Assembly: GCA_001778375.1 (NCBI GenBank)
Contig: MFGV01000011.1
Coordinates: 1-46,142, forward strand
DNA: 46,142 nucleotides
Source: Candidatus Firestonebacteria bacterium RIFOXYD2_FULL_39_29
Lineage (GTDB): Bacteria > Oederibacteriota > D2-FULL-39-29
Reading direction: 5' to 3'
Part shown: positions 15,144 through 24,371 of the stretch, piece after piece
Position numbering within the stretch: position 1 is the first letter of the stretch
How the letters are laid out: every line of letters begins with the position of its first letter
Made by a program: the position numbers and the translations under genes
Notes under the pieces: generated by a model
Told to the model about the DNA's origin: nothing
Seen by the model: the letters and a program-made list of their open reading frames with translations, nothing else
The model's database searches: none

Positions 15144-16493
15144 CTACAACCGGACTTTAAGGTATCTAAAAGCATCATAAAGAACATAGAAAGAACCTGT
15201 TATACAGACCAGATCCTTCCTCCCTGCTATTTTCAGGGCATAATTTATACCTAAAGGAACATCATAGAAGGCTTTTCCATTTTTAATATTAGAAACTTTT
15301 AATAGTTCCTCCGGATCCGCTGACCTGTAATTTGAAGATTTGACATAAACAGCCAGATCAGTTTCTTTTTCCAGAACTTGAATAAAGCCTTTAAAGTCTT
15401 TATTCGCCGACATTCCCAGAACCATGATGAGTTTATCATATTTAAATTTTCTCAAAGAATCCATAAGAACTTTTGCAGAAGCCGCATTATGAGCAGCATC
15501 AAAAACAACAAAAGGTTTTTTTGAGATAACCTGAATTCTTCCAGGCAGGAGCATCTTACCAAGAGCTCCAGGCACGATTTTTTTTAAAAGAGTACTTGTT
15601 ATTCCAAGTTTACCGGCAGCCAACTCTACGGAGGCAAGAGCAACTGAAGCATTTTGAGCTTGATGAGATCCCAGCATTCTTGAGTTTATATTATTAAAAT
15701 TCAAATTCAGACCTTTCAAATTGAAGCTTATTCCGTTATGCGTATCAGCTGTAACTTCATGGAAAAAGTCACGACCTTCGATTTTGAATACAGATTTTCG
15801 CTCTTTCGCTCTATTTTTGAGAATACGTAACGCTTCACTTTTCTGAAGGGCAGAAACAACAGGAACCCCCTGTTTAATTATCCCCGCCTTTTCCCATGCA
15901 ATCTTTCTTACAGTGTTTCCTAATTCCTTAACGTGATCCAGACTTATTGGGGTAATGACCGATACCAAGGGATGAACGACATTGGTAGCATCCAATCTTC
16001 CACCCATACCGACCTCAAGGACCATTACGTCAACCTTCTTTTTAAAAAAATATAAAATGCCCATGGCGGTATAGACTTCAAAAAACGTAGGCAAGCCGTA
16101 TTTTGTCTCTTTTTCTATTTTTTCAACCAGGGGTTTGATCTCTTCGGTCAGGCGGTCAAGTTCTTTCCAGGAAATATTTTTATTATTTATCTTTATTCTC
16201 TCTCTGAATGTCAGGATATGAGGAGAAGTGTAAAGCCCGGTCTTGATCCCTGCGGCCCGCAAAATAGAAGCGATATAATTCGAGGTGGACCCTTTGCCTT
16301 TTGTTCCGGTCACGTGGATGGAACGTACTTTTAAATGAGGATCGCCCATTAATGAAAGAAGATATTTCATTCTTTTCAGATTAAAATATGCGGCATTATA
16401 GGAATAACCTGTGGTTCTCTCGTAGTCATTTAAACCGTTCAGGAATTTTTCTGCTTTGTTTACCCTGTGTGCATAAGTTCGGGCAGGTTTCAT
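15144..16493 (-). CDS. folC: Folylpolyglutamate / dihydrofolate synthase
   Basis: 449 residues, normal length. Mur-ligase-type ATPase with P-loop GTKGKGST at 63-70. Also present are TSPHILTFRERI (substrate loop), EVGMGGRLDATN, TPISLDHVKELG and the C-terminal FDAAHN motif. It adds glutamates to reduced folates, keeping them in the cell and giving the forms used by methyltransferases. The AcsE-like gene that uses methyl-folate lies directly upstream with a 25-base gap, so they are probably one operon. GGAG lies 5 bases before the ATG. Whether it also has dihydrofolate synthase activity cannot be told from sequence. Confidence 0.95.
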   Translation of the reverse strand: MKPARTYAHRVNKAEKFLNGLNDYERTTGYSYNAAYFNLKRMKYLLSLMGDPHLKVRSIHVTGTKGKGSTSNYIASILRAAGIKTGLYTSPHILTFRERIKINNKNISWKELDRLTEEIKPLVEKIEKETKYGLPTFFEVYTAMGILYFFKKKVDVMVLEVGMGGRLDATNVVHPLVSVITPISLDHVKELGNTVRKIAWEKAGIIKQGVPVVSALQKSEALRILKNRAKERKSVFKIEGRDFFHEVTADTHNGISFNLKGLNLNFNNINSRMLGSHQAQNASVALASVELAAGKLGITSTLLKKIVPGALGKMLLPGRIQVISKKPFVVFDAAHNAASAKVLMDSLRKFKYDKLIMVLGMSANKDFKGFIQVLEKETDLAVYVKSSNYRSADPEELLKVSNIKNGKAFYDVPLGINYALKIAGRKDLVCITGSFYVLYDAFRYLKVRL

Positions 16494-16518
16494 TTTGGCT
16501 CCAAAACAGCTTTAACTT

Positions 16519-17316
16519 TTAGACAAGCTTTTCTTCTCTGGCTGCCGTAATATAATCCATACAGTATTCATCTTTATTAAGAAGCGCCTTCGCCGCATAG
16601 ACAAGTGACACCATCTTTTTATCAAGAGGATCAATAAGCGCTGAATCAAGCCCCGCAGTCATAAGCATTACAACAAAAGCCTGATTGATAAGAGCTCTTA
16701 ATGGAAGCCCATAAGAGATATTTGAAAGCCCGCAAGTAGTTTTTATCCCCGGGAACTTTGCTTTGATCTTCATAATGCTTTCAGCCGCATCCAATCCGTT
16801 TATACCGTTCGTTGACAACGGAAAAATGCAAGGATCAACATAAATATCTTCGATCTTTATTCCTATTTTAAGTATCTTATTAACAAGCGAATCAGCAATT
16901 TCCATACGGCGGTTTACGGTATCCGCAACACCTTTTTCATCTATAAGCAGCGCAACTACCATAGTGTCATATTGTTTAACAAGCGGCAGAATTGATTCTA
17001 TTTTTGGCTGCTCATCCGTAACTGAATTAACTAAAGGCCTGCCGTTTTTGTTTAATTGAAGGGCGGCAGCAACCGCTTTCGAATTCGCCGAATCAATACA
17101 GATAGGAAGCTTTGTATGCTTCTGGACCAGCTCCATAAGCCATTTCATATCTTCTACTTCTTTTTCCGGAGACTTGCCGGCATTAACATCTATCATGTGG
17201 GCCCCGAACTGTTCCTGTTCCGTCGCCTCTTTTATTATATACTTCTCATCTTTATTGGCAACAGCCGCGCCGACATGTTTTCTGGTAGCATTTATTCTTT
17301 CTCCGATTATAAGCAT
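16519..17316 (-). CDS. acsE: Methyltetrahydrofolate:corrinoid methyltransferase (AcsE-like)
   Basis: 265 residues, a single pterin-binding TIM barrel. GERINATRK is at 5-13, followed by the DVNAG strand, ICIDSANS and VNSVTDEQ, all folate-binding motifs, and TTCGLSNISYGLP near the end. It moves the methyl group of methyl-tetrahydrofolate to a corrinoid protein. In acetogens this is AcsE of the Wood-Ljungdahl pathway. No CO dehydrogenase/acetyl-CoA synthase or corrinoid protein gene is in this window, so it could serve another corrinoid methyl transfer. AAGGAG lies 6 bases before the ATG. It heads the operon with folC, consistent with one-carbon metabolism. Confidence 0.88.
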   Translation of the reverse strand: MLIIGERINATRKHVGAAVANKDEKYIIKEATEQEQFGAHMIDVNAGKSPEKEVEDMKWLMELVQKHTKLPICIDSANSKAVAAALQLNKNGRPLVNSVTDEQPKIESILPLVKQYDTMVVALLIDEKGVADTVNRRMEIADSLVNKILKIGIKIEDIYVDPCIFPLSTNGINGLDAAESIMKIKAKFPGIKTTCGLSNISYGLPLRALINQAFVVMLMTAGLDSALIDPLDKKMVSLVYAAKALLNKDEYCMDYITAAREEKLV

Positions 17317-17400
17317 GATGAACTCCTTGATAAGTGCAGGTCCTGGGTTCTAGGTTCTGGGGCCTGGGTTTGAATTAATGTGGTATATTTATGAAACACT

Positions 17401-17420
17401 TTGAAAATCGAGAATCGAAA
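17401..17420. repeat. Second copy of the tRNA-flank 20-base repeat
   Basis: Identical to 9589-9608, 71 bases past the tRNA-Leu 3' end. The nearby stretch 17339-17370 is a run of CTGGGTT/CTAGGTTCTGG units, another low-complexity repeat. Confidence 0.7.
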
Positions 17421-17490
17421 GTTGACATCTTCTTTTATTCAATATCTTCCTTATCTATTCTCTATTTTCTATTGTCGATTTTCTGCTTTA

Positions 17491-17575
17491 TGGTGCCGGG
17501 AGGGGGACTTGAACCCCCACGGGAAAGCCCATACGCACCTCAAGCGTACGTGTCTGCCAATTCCACCATCCCGGC
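17491..17575 (-). tRNA. tRNA-Leu (anticodon GAG)
   Basis: Minus-strand class II tRNA with a long variable arm. The acceptor starts GCCGGGA and pairs with the 3' strand TCCCGGC, with discriminator A and an encoded CCA (17491-17493). The anticodon stem has loop TTGAGGT, anticodon GAG. The T arm is GGGGG-TTCAAGT-CCCCC. A weak promoter (TTGCAA, 15 bases, TATACT) lies at 17612-17638. Confidence 0.95.
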
Positions 17576-17649
17576 GTTTGAAGCTTGATACAACATCAAG
17601 AACGAGGTTTTAGTATAATAACAGATTTAAACTTGCAATTCCATCCAAA

Positions 17650-17789
17650 TTCAATCACTAAGATCTAAATTCTAAGCACTAAACAAACACAAAATCAATC
17701 AAGACTTAAATTCTAAATCCTAAACAAAATCATTGTACTTATTTTAAATACCTTCATTTTTAGTGCTTAGTGCTTTATTCTTAGTTATT
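17650..17789 (-). repeat. Dispersed 3'-end repeat, family 1 copy B
   Basis: Same orientation and cores as copy A: 31 identical bases at 17759-17789 and AAACAAAATCATTGTA at 17723-17738. It overlaps the nuoI stop codon (17788-17790). Nothing else is seen between the tRNA-Leu promoter and nuoI. Confidence 0.8.
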
Positions 17790-18219
17790 ATTTTCTTACC
17801 AACTTGTCTTTCCCCAGCACCATCCCGGCTCTATCGTAAGAGACGAACTCATAGTCAGTCGTATGCACCAGGCATTTTTTTGGGCAGGACTCTACGCATA
17901 AGCCGCAAAACATGCACCTGCCAAAATCAACGGTATAACTGCTGGTTTTTCTTTTATTATCTATAGGATCTTTATAGACTTCCATGGTTATGCATTGAAC
18001 GGGACAGATCTTGGCGCAAATCTGACAACCATCGCAAATCTCCACGCTCTTATCATCACAGAGCTGTCTGAGCGTTCCGCGCCAGACCGGAGCAACCTCC
18101 CGCCTTTCGTAAGGATATTGCACAGTTACAGGTTTTGTAAAGTAATATTTTAAAGTAACGCCCATACCTTTTATTAAACTCCAGGTACCTTTAAATATCT
18201 TTACAAAGTAATTTACCAT
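17788..18219 (-). CDS. nuoI: NADH-quinone oxidoreductase subunit I
   Basis: 143 residues. Two 4Fe-4S ferredoxin motifs carry Cys at 62, 65, 68, 72 and 102, 105, 108, 112, which bind clusters N6a and N6b on the electron path to quinone. An amphipathic N-terminal helix (VNYFVKIFKGTWSLIKGMGV) anchors it. The start overlaps nuoH by 7 bases, so it is translationally coupled. It is the last gene of the cluster: the stop codon runs into a dispersed repeat and no nuoJ follows. The C-terminus is ordinary in length. Confidence 0.95.
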   Translation of the reverse strand: MVNYFVKIFKGTWSLIKGMGVTLKYYFTKPVTVQYPYERREVAPVWRGTLRQLCDDKSVEICDGCQICAKICPVQCITMEVYKDPIDNKRKTSSYTVDFGRCMFCGLCVESCPKKCLVHTTDYEFVSYDRAGMVLGKDKLVRK

Positions 18220-19283
18220 TTAAACACCACCATGCGAAGTCCGATAATAAATATGTTAAGAAACGCCAGAGGAATAAGAATCTTCCATCCAAAATCCATC
18301 AAGCGATCAACCCTTAATCTGGGAAAAGTCCATCTGAACCACATCAAAATAAAAACAATGAAATAAGTCTTAATTAAAAGTACAACAACACCCGGTAAGA
18401 AGGAAAGCCAGGCAGGTGCGCTCCAGCCTCCCAAAAATACCGTAGCCGCAACCATTGAAATAATAAGCATATTCGTAAATTCCGAGAGCATGTAAAAGCC
18501 ATATTTAAGACCGCTATATTCGGTATTATAACCGGAAACTATCTCGGATTCAGCCTCAGGAATATCAAACGGAACTCTATTAACTTCCGCTGTACCGGCA
18601 ACCAGGTACAATATAAAAGCCAGCGGTTGAGTAAATACAAACCAGAACTTACCGTCTCCGCTTTGAGCAGCAACCATATCATTGAGTTTCAAGCTTCCTA
18701 CAACCATAACAATGCTTAAAATGGAAAGCACCAGAGGGATTTCATAACTCACCATCTGCGCAGCCGACCGGATACCGCCAAGAAGGGTATATTTATTATT
18801 GGAAGACCAGCCGCCCATGATAATAGCAAGAACGGCAATAGAAGAAAAAGCAAATATTAAAAGTATCCCTATATTAAGATCTTGAACTATAAGGTTCTTC
18901 TCAAAGGGGATGACCAGAAATGCCATCAGGGAAGGCACAAAAACCACTATCGGAGCAATCCTATGAACCCATTTGTCCGCCTTTGAAGGGATAATATCCT
19001 CTTTAAACAAGAGCTTTACCATGTCTGCTATAGTTTGAGCCCAGCCTCTCCATCCGCCCACATGCATAGGCCCCATACGTGATTGCATATGCGCGGAAAC
19101 TTTTCTCTCCAGCCAGATAAGATACAGGACTGAAACCGCGATAAAAACCAAAAGAGCAACACCAAATATTATTTTTTCTATAGTATACGCAAAAATATAG
19201 GGAAGTCCCAGCCAGCTTATCAATCGTTCAATAAGGGAAACGCCCCATAACCATACTTTTTCCAATCCGTAATTTGAACTCAT
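18213..19283 (-). CDS. nuoH: NADH-quinone oxidoreductase subunit H
   Basis: 356 residues, about eight to nine membrane helices. The family signature WLERKVSAHMQSRMGPMHVG follows the first helix. The conserved acidic loop RVPFDIPEAESEIVSGYNTEYSG contributes to the quinone chamber and the start of the proton path. Overlaps nuoD by 4 bases and nuoI by 7, so all three are translated as a unit. Confidence 0.96.
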   Translation of the reverse strand: MSSNYGLEKVWLWGVSLIERLISWLGLPYIFAYTIEKIIFGVALLVFIAVSVLYLIWLERKVSAHMQSRMGPMHVGGWRGWAQTIADMVKLLFKEDIIPSKADKWVHRIAPIVVFVPSLMAFLVIPFEKNLIVQDLNIGILLIFAFSSIAVLAIIMGGWSSNNKYTLLGGIRSAAQMVSYEIPLVLSILSIVMVVGSLKLNDMVAAQSGDGKFWFVFTQPLAFILYLVAGTAEVNRVPFDIPEAESEIVSGYNTEYSGLKYGFYMLSEFTNMLIISMVAATVFLGGWSAPAWLSFLPGVVVLLIKTYFIVFILMWFRWTFPRLRVDRLMDFGWKILIPLAFLNIFIIGLRMVVFKW

Positions 19284-20416
19284 CTGTCAATCTCTCCGAG
19301 AGTTATATCAATAGAACCTAAAATTGCGATAACATCAGCAACTTTGACACCGACCAGAACTTTTTGAAGTATCTGTAAATTAATAAAAGACGGCGCTCTA
19401 AGATGAAATCTGTAAGGATTGGCAGAACCGTCACTTACTAAATAAACGGACAGTTCACCTTTGGGCGACTCTGTCCTCACATAAGCTTCTCCGACAGGAG
19501 GTTTTATTACTTTTGGAACTTTTGCAATAATTTCACCAGGTTCAAGTTTTTCCAGTACCTGTTCAATGATCTTTAATGATTCACGGAGTTCCAGCATTCT
19601 CAGTAAATACCGGTCAAAACAATCTCCATTTTCCAGAGCAGGAACATTAAAATCAAATTCATTATATACGGAATAAGTATCGTCTTTTCTAATATCATAT
19701 TTAATGCCTGAAGCTCTGATTATCGGACCGCTTAAGGAATAGCCGACACAATCTTCTTTTGAGAACTTCCCGACACCTTCTGTCCTGTCCCTGAAAATAA
19801 CATTATCCGTGACCAGATTATCATAATCTTTTAATTTAGCTCTCATAAACCTGATAAACACTTTTGTTTTTTCTACAAAATCAGACGGAAGATCTCTTGC
19901 TACGCCTCCCACTCTGAAATAATTATAAGTAAGACGGGCTCCCGAAACACTTTCAAAAAGTTCAATAACCTGTTCTCTCTCTCTGAATCCAAAAACCAAA
20001 GCTGTGGTTGCTCCAAGATCCATGGCAAAGAAACCAAAGAAGAGCATATGATTTACAACCCTGTTCAGCTCTGCCATCAGTATCCTTATATATTGAGCCC
20101 TTATTGGCGCTTCAACTCCTAGATGTTTCTCTATTGCTAACGCAACTGCAAAATTATTGTTCATTGAACAAACATAATCATACCTGTCGCTCATAGCAAT
20201 ATTTGCCTGATAAGTACGTTTCTCGGCAAGCTTTTCCATACCTCTGTGCAAATAGCCGATATCAGGTTCTGCTTTTACGATAACTTCACCGTCAAGCACC
20301 AGTCCAAGGCGTAACACCCCGTGTGTAGAAGGATGCTGAGGCCCCATGTTTAAATACATGGTCTCAAAGCCGTCTTTATCTAATATTTTAGTCGTATTGA
20401 TCTGGTTTTCTGTCAT
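19280..20416 (-). CDS. nuoD: NADH-quinone oxidoreductase subunit D (49 kDa)
   Basis: 378 residues. NMGPQHPSTHGVLRL near the start and ILGSIDITLGEIDR at the end are complex I signatures. The nickel-binding cysteines of related NiFe hydrogenases are not there, so this is a quinone-site subunit and not a hydrogenase. It overlaps the end of nuoC by 29 bases. The chosen ATG has only a weak GAGA ribosome site, and a later in-frame ATG (MYLNMG) would leave too short an N-terminus. Confidence 0.95.
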   Translation of the reverse strand: MTENQINTTKILDKDGFETMYLNMGPQHPSTHGVLRLGLVLDGEVIVKAEPDIGYLHRGMEKLAEKRTYQANIAMSDRYDYVCSMNNNFAVALAIEKHLGVEAPIRAQYIRILMAELNRVVNHMLFFGFFAMDLGATTALVFGFREREQVIELFESVSGARLTYNYFRVGGVARDLPSDFVEKTKVFIRFMRAKLKDYDNLVTDNVIFRDRTEGVGKFSKEDCVGYSLSGPIIRASGIKYDIRKDDTYSVYNEFDFNVPALENGDCFDRYLLRMLELRESLKIIEQVLEKLEPGEIIAKVPKVIKPPVGEAYVRTESPKGELSVYLVSDGSANPYRFHLRAPSFINLQILQKVLVGVKVADVIAILGSIDITLGEIDR

Positions 20417-20843
20417 AGTCTTTTCTCAAAGGATGTCCTTCCCATTCGCAGGGAAGTAAAATTCTTTTTAAATTCGGATGTCCCGGAAAGTCAATACCAA
20501 GCAGGTCAAAGGCTTCTCGCTCCTGCCAGTCAGCGCCCGCATGAAGAAGTGTTATTGATGCTACAGCCGGCCTTTCTTTTGGAAGTTTTACTTTTAACGC
20601 AAGCTTTACCTTATTTTCCAGGGAAGTAAAATGATATATCACTTCAAAATATTCTTTGTAATCCGTAGCGCAAAGATTCATAAGGAAATTAAGGCTCTCT
20701 TCCTTGAGGTATCTCACAACCTCAAATAAAGAAGCCGCCGGACAGCTAAGGGCAGGTATACCGTCCTTTAACTTTTCAGCAGGTACATCAGCGACGTCCG
20801 GGAACTTAGCTTTTATTTTTGTTAAATATTCTTGCGCGTCCAT
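20388..20843 (-). CDS. nuoC: NADH-quinone oxidoreductase subunit C (30 kDa)
   Basis: 151 residues, on the short side but complete. The 30-kDa signature [20 protein letters not shown] lies near the C-terminus, followed by [19 protein letters not shown]. It packs on NuoD in the connecting arm of complex I. Overlaps nuoB by 38 bases and nuoD by 29; such long overlaps are unusual within one operon. Confidence 0.95.
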   Translation of the reverse strand: MDAQEYLTKIKAKFPDVADVPAEKLKDGIPALSCPAASLFEVVRYLKEESLNFLMNLCATDYKEYFEVIYHFTSLENKVKLALKVKLPKERPAVASITLLHAGADWQEREAFDLLGIDFPGHPNLKRILLPCEWEGHPLRKDYDRKPDQYD

Positions 20844-21342
20844 TGTTCTTTATTGTATCCTTTTTTATTTTTTCCTGCAGTTTTATAATACCCTGAATGA
20901 GATTCTCGGGACGAGGCGGACAGCCTGTAACATAAACATCCACCGGAATTACCTTGTCCACTCCTTTTACAACGGAATAAGAATCATAGAAAGGCCCGCC
21001 GGTGTTTGAACAACTCCCCATAGATATAACATATTTGGGCTCTCCCATCTGGTCATAAAGTTTTTTCAGCCTTGGAGCCATTTTTTTTGTCAATGTTCCA
21101 GCTACAAATATAAGATCAGCCTGTCTGGGAGTGGGTCTCGGGAAGACCCCGAACCGGTCAAGGTCATATTTTGACATATTTGCTGAGATCATTTCGAAAG
21201 CACAGCAGGCTAAACCAAAAGTCAATGGCCAAAGAGAATTAGCGCGAGACCAGTTAATAAACCAGTCTGCGGATGTAATTACAAACCCTCCGCCGGGGAA
21301 CTTTTCCAGTATATATGGTGCTTCGTCAAGCAATATACCCAT
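20806..21342 (-). CDS. nuoB: NADH-quinone oxidoreductase subunit B
   Basis: 178 residues. Cys46, 47, 111 and 141 ([28 protein letters not shown]) bind cluster N2, the last iron-sulfur centre before quinone. AAGGAG lies 8 bases before the ATG. It is the first gene of the minus-strand nuoB-C-D-H-I run. No nuoA precedes it; the upstream gap holds a terminator and a repeat. The lysine-rich tail overlapping nuoC (NKNKS) looks like a frame extension. Confidence 0.96.
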   Translation of the reverse strand: MGILLDEAPYILEKFPGGGFVITSADWFINWSRANSLWPLTFGLACCAFEMISANMSKYDLDRFGVFPRPTPRQADLIFVAGTLTKKMAPRLKKLYDQMGEPKYVISMGSCSNTGGPFYDSYSVVKGVDKVIPVDVYVTGCPPRPENLIQGIIKLQEKIKKDTIKNNGRARIFNKNKS

Positions 21343-21437
21343 CTATTTCTGCTCCTTGTCTCCGGATCTAAGTATACTTGCCCCTATCTTTTTTTCTCTA
21401 ATCACAACGTCTTTAAACCTTTCTCATTTTAAATAAC

Positions 21438-21461
21438 AAACCGCCTCAAACAGGCGGTTTT
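21438..21461. terminator. Hairpin terminator between thrC and nuoB
   Basis: AAACCGCCT and AGGCGGTTT form a 9-base stem with a 5-base loop. Short T-runs exist on both strands (TTTT rightward, TTTGTTATTT on the minus strand). It most likely ends the hom-thrC transcript before nuoB. Confidence 0.65.
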
Positions 21462-21509
21462 GCCTTAATAGTTCATTTTACCATTTAAAGGCCAAAATGT
21501 AAACCAAAA

Positions 21510-21765
21510 GTAAATCAATAACTAAGCTTAAAATCCTAAATCCTAAGCAAAATCATTGTAATATATGAACCTCTGCGGACTTACGTCCGGAGTTTCGGCG
21601 AATGGAATTCAAATTTATCCCGCTTTATGATATATTTCCTATCGGGAAAAGCTTTGCTTATTATTCATGCCGCATTCATCCACGGAGTTACCTCCGTGGT
21701 TTTCTGCGGCATACTCGCCATAAATTGTCTTCCTTTTTAGTGCTTAGTGCTTTATTCTTAGTGCT
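21510..21765 (-). repeat. Dispersed 3'-end repeat, family 1 copy C, interrupted
   Basis: The right arm (21735-21765) and left arm with AAGCAAAATCATTGTA (21546-21561) match copies A and B. They are separated by about 170 extra bases. The insert holds nested hairpins: GGAC/GTCC at 21577-21588, and CCACGGAG/CTCCGTGG (21680-21699) inside GCCGCA/TGCGGC (21669-21710). It begins just after the thrC stop at 21770. No gene is seen in the 304 bases 21466-21769. Confidence 0.7.
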
Positions 21766-21769
21766 TGTT

Positions 21770-22846
21770 TTACAAGGAAATGTGCTTCATTATTTCTTTA
21801 ATGCTAGGTTTAACCGTTATGGGTGGTTTGGAGACCTTAATTGCCCTGTCAGGATCTTTAAGACCGTGACCTGTCAGGATACAAACTACTCTGGCTTTTT
21901 TAGTACCGGCTTTCTTTGAAAAATATTTTTTTCCTGCAAGTTTATAGACACCGGCTATTGAAGCTGCTGAAGCCGGTTCACAAAATACGCCTTCTGTTGC
22001 CGCAAGTATTTTATAAGCTGCCACTATTTCATTATCACTCACCATATCAATAAGACCTTTGGATTCATCCCTCGCCGCCTCCGCCTGTTTCCAGGAAGCA
22101 GGATTCCCAATACGTATTGCAGTCGCTATCGTTTCAGGTTTTTCTACCGGATATCCACGGACAATCGGAGCCGCTCCTTCCGCCTGAAAACCAAGCATTA
22201 CGGGAGTTCTGTTAATCCTTCCGACAGCTCTAAACTCCTTATATCCCTTCCAATATGCAGTAATATTTCCGGCATTTCCGACAGGAATCGCGTGAAAATC
22301 AGGGACAAAATTCTCGCATATCTCAAAAGCTCCTGTTTTTTGCCCCTCTATTCTGTAAGGATTAATAGAATTAACAAGTGTTATCGGATATTTTGAGGAG
22401 ATCTCTTTAACAACATTTAAAGCATCATCGAAGTTACCGTCTACAGCAAGCACCGTAGCTCCATGCATAAGAGCTTGCGTAAGTTTACCCAAAGCTATCT
22501 TTCCGGCAGGAAGAATAACCACACACTTCATTCCCGCTCTGGCGGCATAAGCCGCGGCCGAAGCAGAAGTATTTCCCGTAGAAGCACAGATTACCGCTTT
22601 GGAACCTTCCTCCTTTGCTTTGGAAATTGCCATTGTCATTCCGCGGTCTTTAAAAGAACCGGTCGGGTTCATACCTTCAAACTTCAGATAAAGCTCAATA
22701 TCTTTACTGATCTTTCTTTCAAGATTAAAAGCGCGTATCAGCGGAGTATTTCCTTCACAAAGGGAAATCACCGGAGTCTTTTTTGTTACCGGAAGATATT
22801 TTCTCCAGGTGTCAATCAATCCTTTATAAATATTTATTTCTTTCAT
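21770..22846 (-). CDS. thrC: Threonine synthase
   Basis: 358 residues, the short PLP-dependent type. GNTPLIRAF precedes the PLP-lysine motif SFKDRGM (Lys66). A phosphate-binding [13 protein letters not shown] and [19 protein letters not shown] follow. It converts O-phosphohomoserine to threonine. The start overlaps the hom stop as TAATG, so the two are translated together. No thrB (homoserine kinase) is in this window. The stop codon sits at the edge of a dispersed repeat. Confidence 0.95.
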   Translation of the reverse strand: MKEINIYKGLIDTWRKYLPVTKKTPVISLCEGNTPLIRAFNLERKISKDIELYLKFEGMNPTGSFKDRGMTMAISKAKEEGSKAVICASTGNTSASAAAYAARAGMKCVVILPAGKIALGKLTQALMHGATVLAVDGNFDDALNVVKEISSKYPITLVNSINPYRIEGQKTGAFEICENFVPDFHAIPVGNAGNITAYWKGYKEFRAVGRINRTPVMLGFQAEGAAPIVRGYPVEKPETIATAIRIGNPASWKQAEAARDESKGLIDMVSDNEIVAAYKILAATEGVFCEPASAASIAGVYKLAGKKYFSKKAGTKKARVVCILTGHGLKDPDRAIKVSKPPITVKPSIKEIMKHISL

Positions 22847-24153
22847 TATTCTCCCTTTTCCATACGCAGCGCCAGGGTTTTTTCTTTGGTGGCGGAAAGT
22901 TTATCTATTTCAGCAAGGGCCTTTCTCATCTCTTTCTCTTTTGCCTCATGAGTGGTTATAATTACCGGAACTTTACTGCCCGAATGCTGTTCTTTCTGAT
23001 CTACAGAAGAGATGCTGATTCCATGCGTTGCAAGTACTCCCGCTATTTTCGCAAATACTCCGGGTTTATCCAGAACTGTAAATCTCAAAAAATACCTGAA
23101 ATTTATTTCATTTATGGATTTAACTTTAATTTTTGCTTTTCCTTTTTCAAAAAATACGCTTGGAACTTTACCCGCTATTCCGTTTATTATATTCCTTGCG
23201 ATATATATAATATCACTTACGACCGCGGAAGCGGCTGAATCTCCGCCGGCTCCCTGTCCGTAGAACATAACAGGCCCAACCGCGTCACCGACGAAATAAA
23301 TACCGTTATACACATCATCAACCGCAGCCAACTGGTGTTCGCTGGAAATAAGCGCGGGATGAACCCTGACATCCAGGGTCCCGTCCACAGCCTTGGCAAT
23401 TGCAAGAAGTTTAATAACATATCCAAGCTCCCTGGCATTGAGCATATCTTTTCTGGTAATACGGGAAATTCCTTCCACGTAGACATCCTTAAGGTCAACG
23501 GCCGTATCAAAGGCAATGGAAGAAAGTATTGCCAGTTTGTTCGCCGCATCTTTACCTTCAAGATCCGTAGAAGGATCCGCCTCCGCGTAACCTTTTTTTT
23601 GCGCGTCTTTAAGCACTTCTTCAAAATCCTTATTGTCCTCGAGCATCCTTGTAAGGATATAATTGGTAGTACCGTTTACAATGCCATATATGGATTTAAT
23701 ATTATTTGCCGCCAAACCGTCATGGAGAGCTTGTATAACCGGTATTCCGGCGCCGACAGAAGCTTCGATATATACATCCACTCCGTTCTTCTTCGCTGTT
23801 TCCATTATCTCTTCCCAGTATTTAGCAAGCACAGCTTTATTGGCTGTTACAACATGTTTACCGTTATTCAGGGCATCAATAATAAACTTATGGGCAGGCT
23901 CAACTCCACCGATTAGCTCGACAACAATATCTATATCCGGATCATTTATGATATTATAGGCATCGGTGGTAAGTATCTTTTTGTCAATTTTAACACCCCG
24001 GTTAGTAGTAATATCTTTATCCGCGATCCTTGTTACAATTATCCTGCCGCCGGCGCGCCTGCTTACTTTGGCATTATTTTCATTAATTATCCTGACAGCT
24101 GAAGCCCCAACCGTACCAAAGCCGATTAACCCTACTTTAATATCGTTCTTCAT
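22846..24153 (-). CDS. hom: Homoserine dehydrogenase
   Basis: 435 residues. An N-terminal Rossmann domain ([16 protein letters not shown]) is followed by the homoserine dehydrogenase catalytic region ([37 protein letters not shown]). A C-terminal ACT domain (about 350-430, [23 protein letters not shown]) points to threonine feedback. It reduces aspartate semialdehyde to homoserine. AAAGGGG lies before the ATG. A block 40-100 bases upstream recurs near 26.8 kb and ends in an extended -10-like TGGTAAAAT. First gene of the hom-thrC operon. Confidence 0.96.
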   Translation of the reverse strand: MKNDIKVGLIGFGTVGASAVRIINENNAKVSRRAGGRIIVTRIADKDITTNRGVKIDKKILTTDAYNIINDPDIDIVVELIGGVEPAHKFIIDALNNGKHVVTANKAVLAKYWEEIMETAKKNGVDVYIEASVGAGIPVIQALHDGLAANNIKSIYGIVNGTTNYILTRMLEDNKDFEEVLKDAQKKGYAEADPSTDLEGKDAANKLAILSSIAFDTAVDLKDVYVEGISRITRKDMLNARELGYVIKLLAIAKAVDGTLDVRVHPALISSEHQLAAVDDVYNGIYFVGDAVGPVMFYGQGAGGDSAASAVVSDIIYIARNIINGIAGKVPSVFFEKGKAKIKVKSINEINFRYFLRFTVLDKPGVFAKIAGVLATHGISISSVDQKEQHSGSKVPVIITTHEAKEKEMRKALAEIDKLSATKEKTLALRMEKGE

Positions 24154-24190
24154 ATTGATTCCCCTTTGAAAAGCAATTAAATCTAAACAT

Positions 24191-24253
24191 TGTATTTTAC
24201 CAGAAATTGGGCATTTTTAAAAGCGGCAAAAATGATTTATTTTATTGATTTTT
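24191..24253. repeat. Diverged 63-base intergenic repeat, copy 1
   Basis: It aligns with 26801-26864: TTTTACC, then GGGnATTTTT, then GGCAAA, then GATTTnTTTTA, in the same order and spacing with scattered changes. This copy lies in the hom leader and may carry its promoter; the other lies between convergent genes. Confidence 0.5.
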
Positions 24254-24310
24254 TCTCAACCTTCCTACAATAGGGTCTAAAATATGACTGGAAAGCAACT
24301 CTAACTACAA

Positions 24311-24347
24311 CGGAGCGATAATAGCAAAAACTGCTATTATCGCTCCG
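24311..24347. other. Perfect 16-base-arm hairpin without T-run
   Basis: CGGAGCGATAATAGCA and its exact complement surround a 5-base loop (AAAAC), between the oxidoreductase stop (24372) and hom. Neither strand has the T-run of a terminator. It could be a factor-dependent stop, an RNA-stabilising end or a small mobile hairpin. Confidence 0.6.
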
Positions 24348-24371
24348 CTAAAAATCTCTGCAATAATTAAA

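Noticed and set aside
17391-17613. Two plus-strand frames over tRNA-Leu
   Set aside because: They are antisense to the tRNA; typical false frames.
17788-21342. Group 4 membrane hydrogenase instead of complex I
   Set aside because: NuoD lacks the nickel-binding cysteines and has GPQHPSTHG and the GSID...GEIDR end of complex I.
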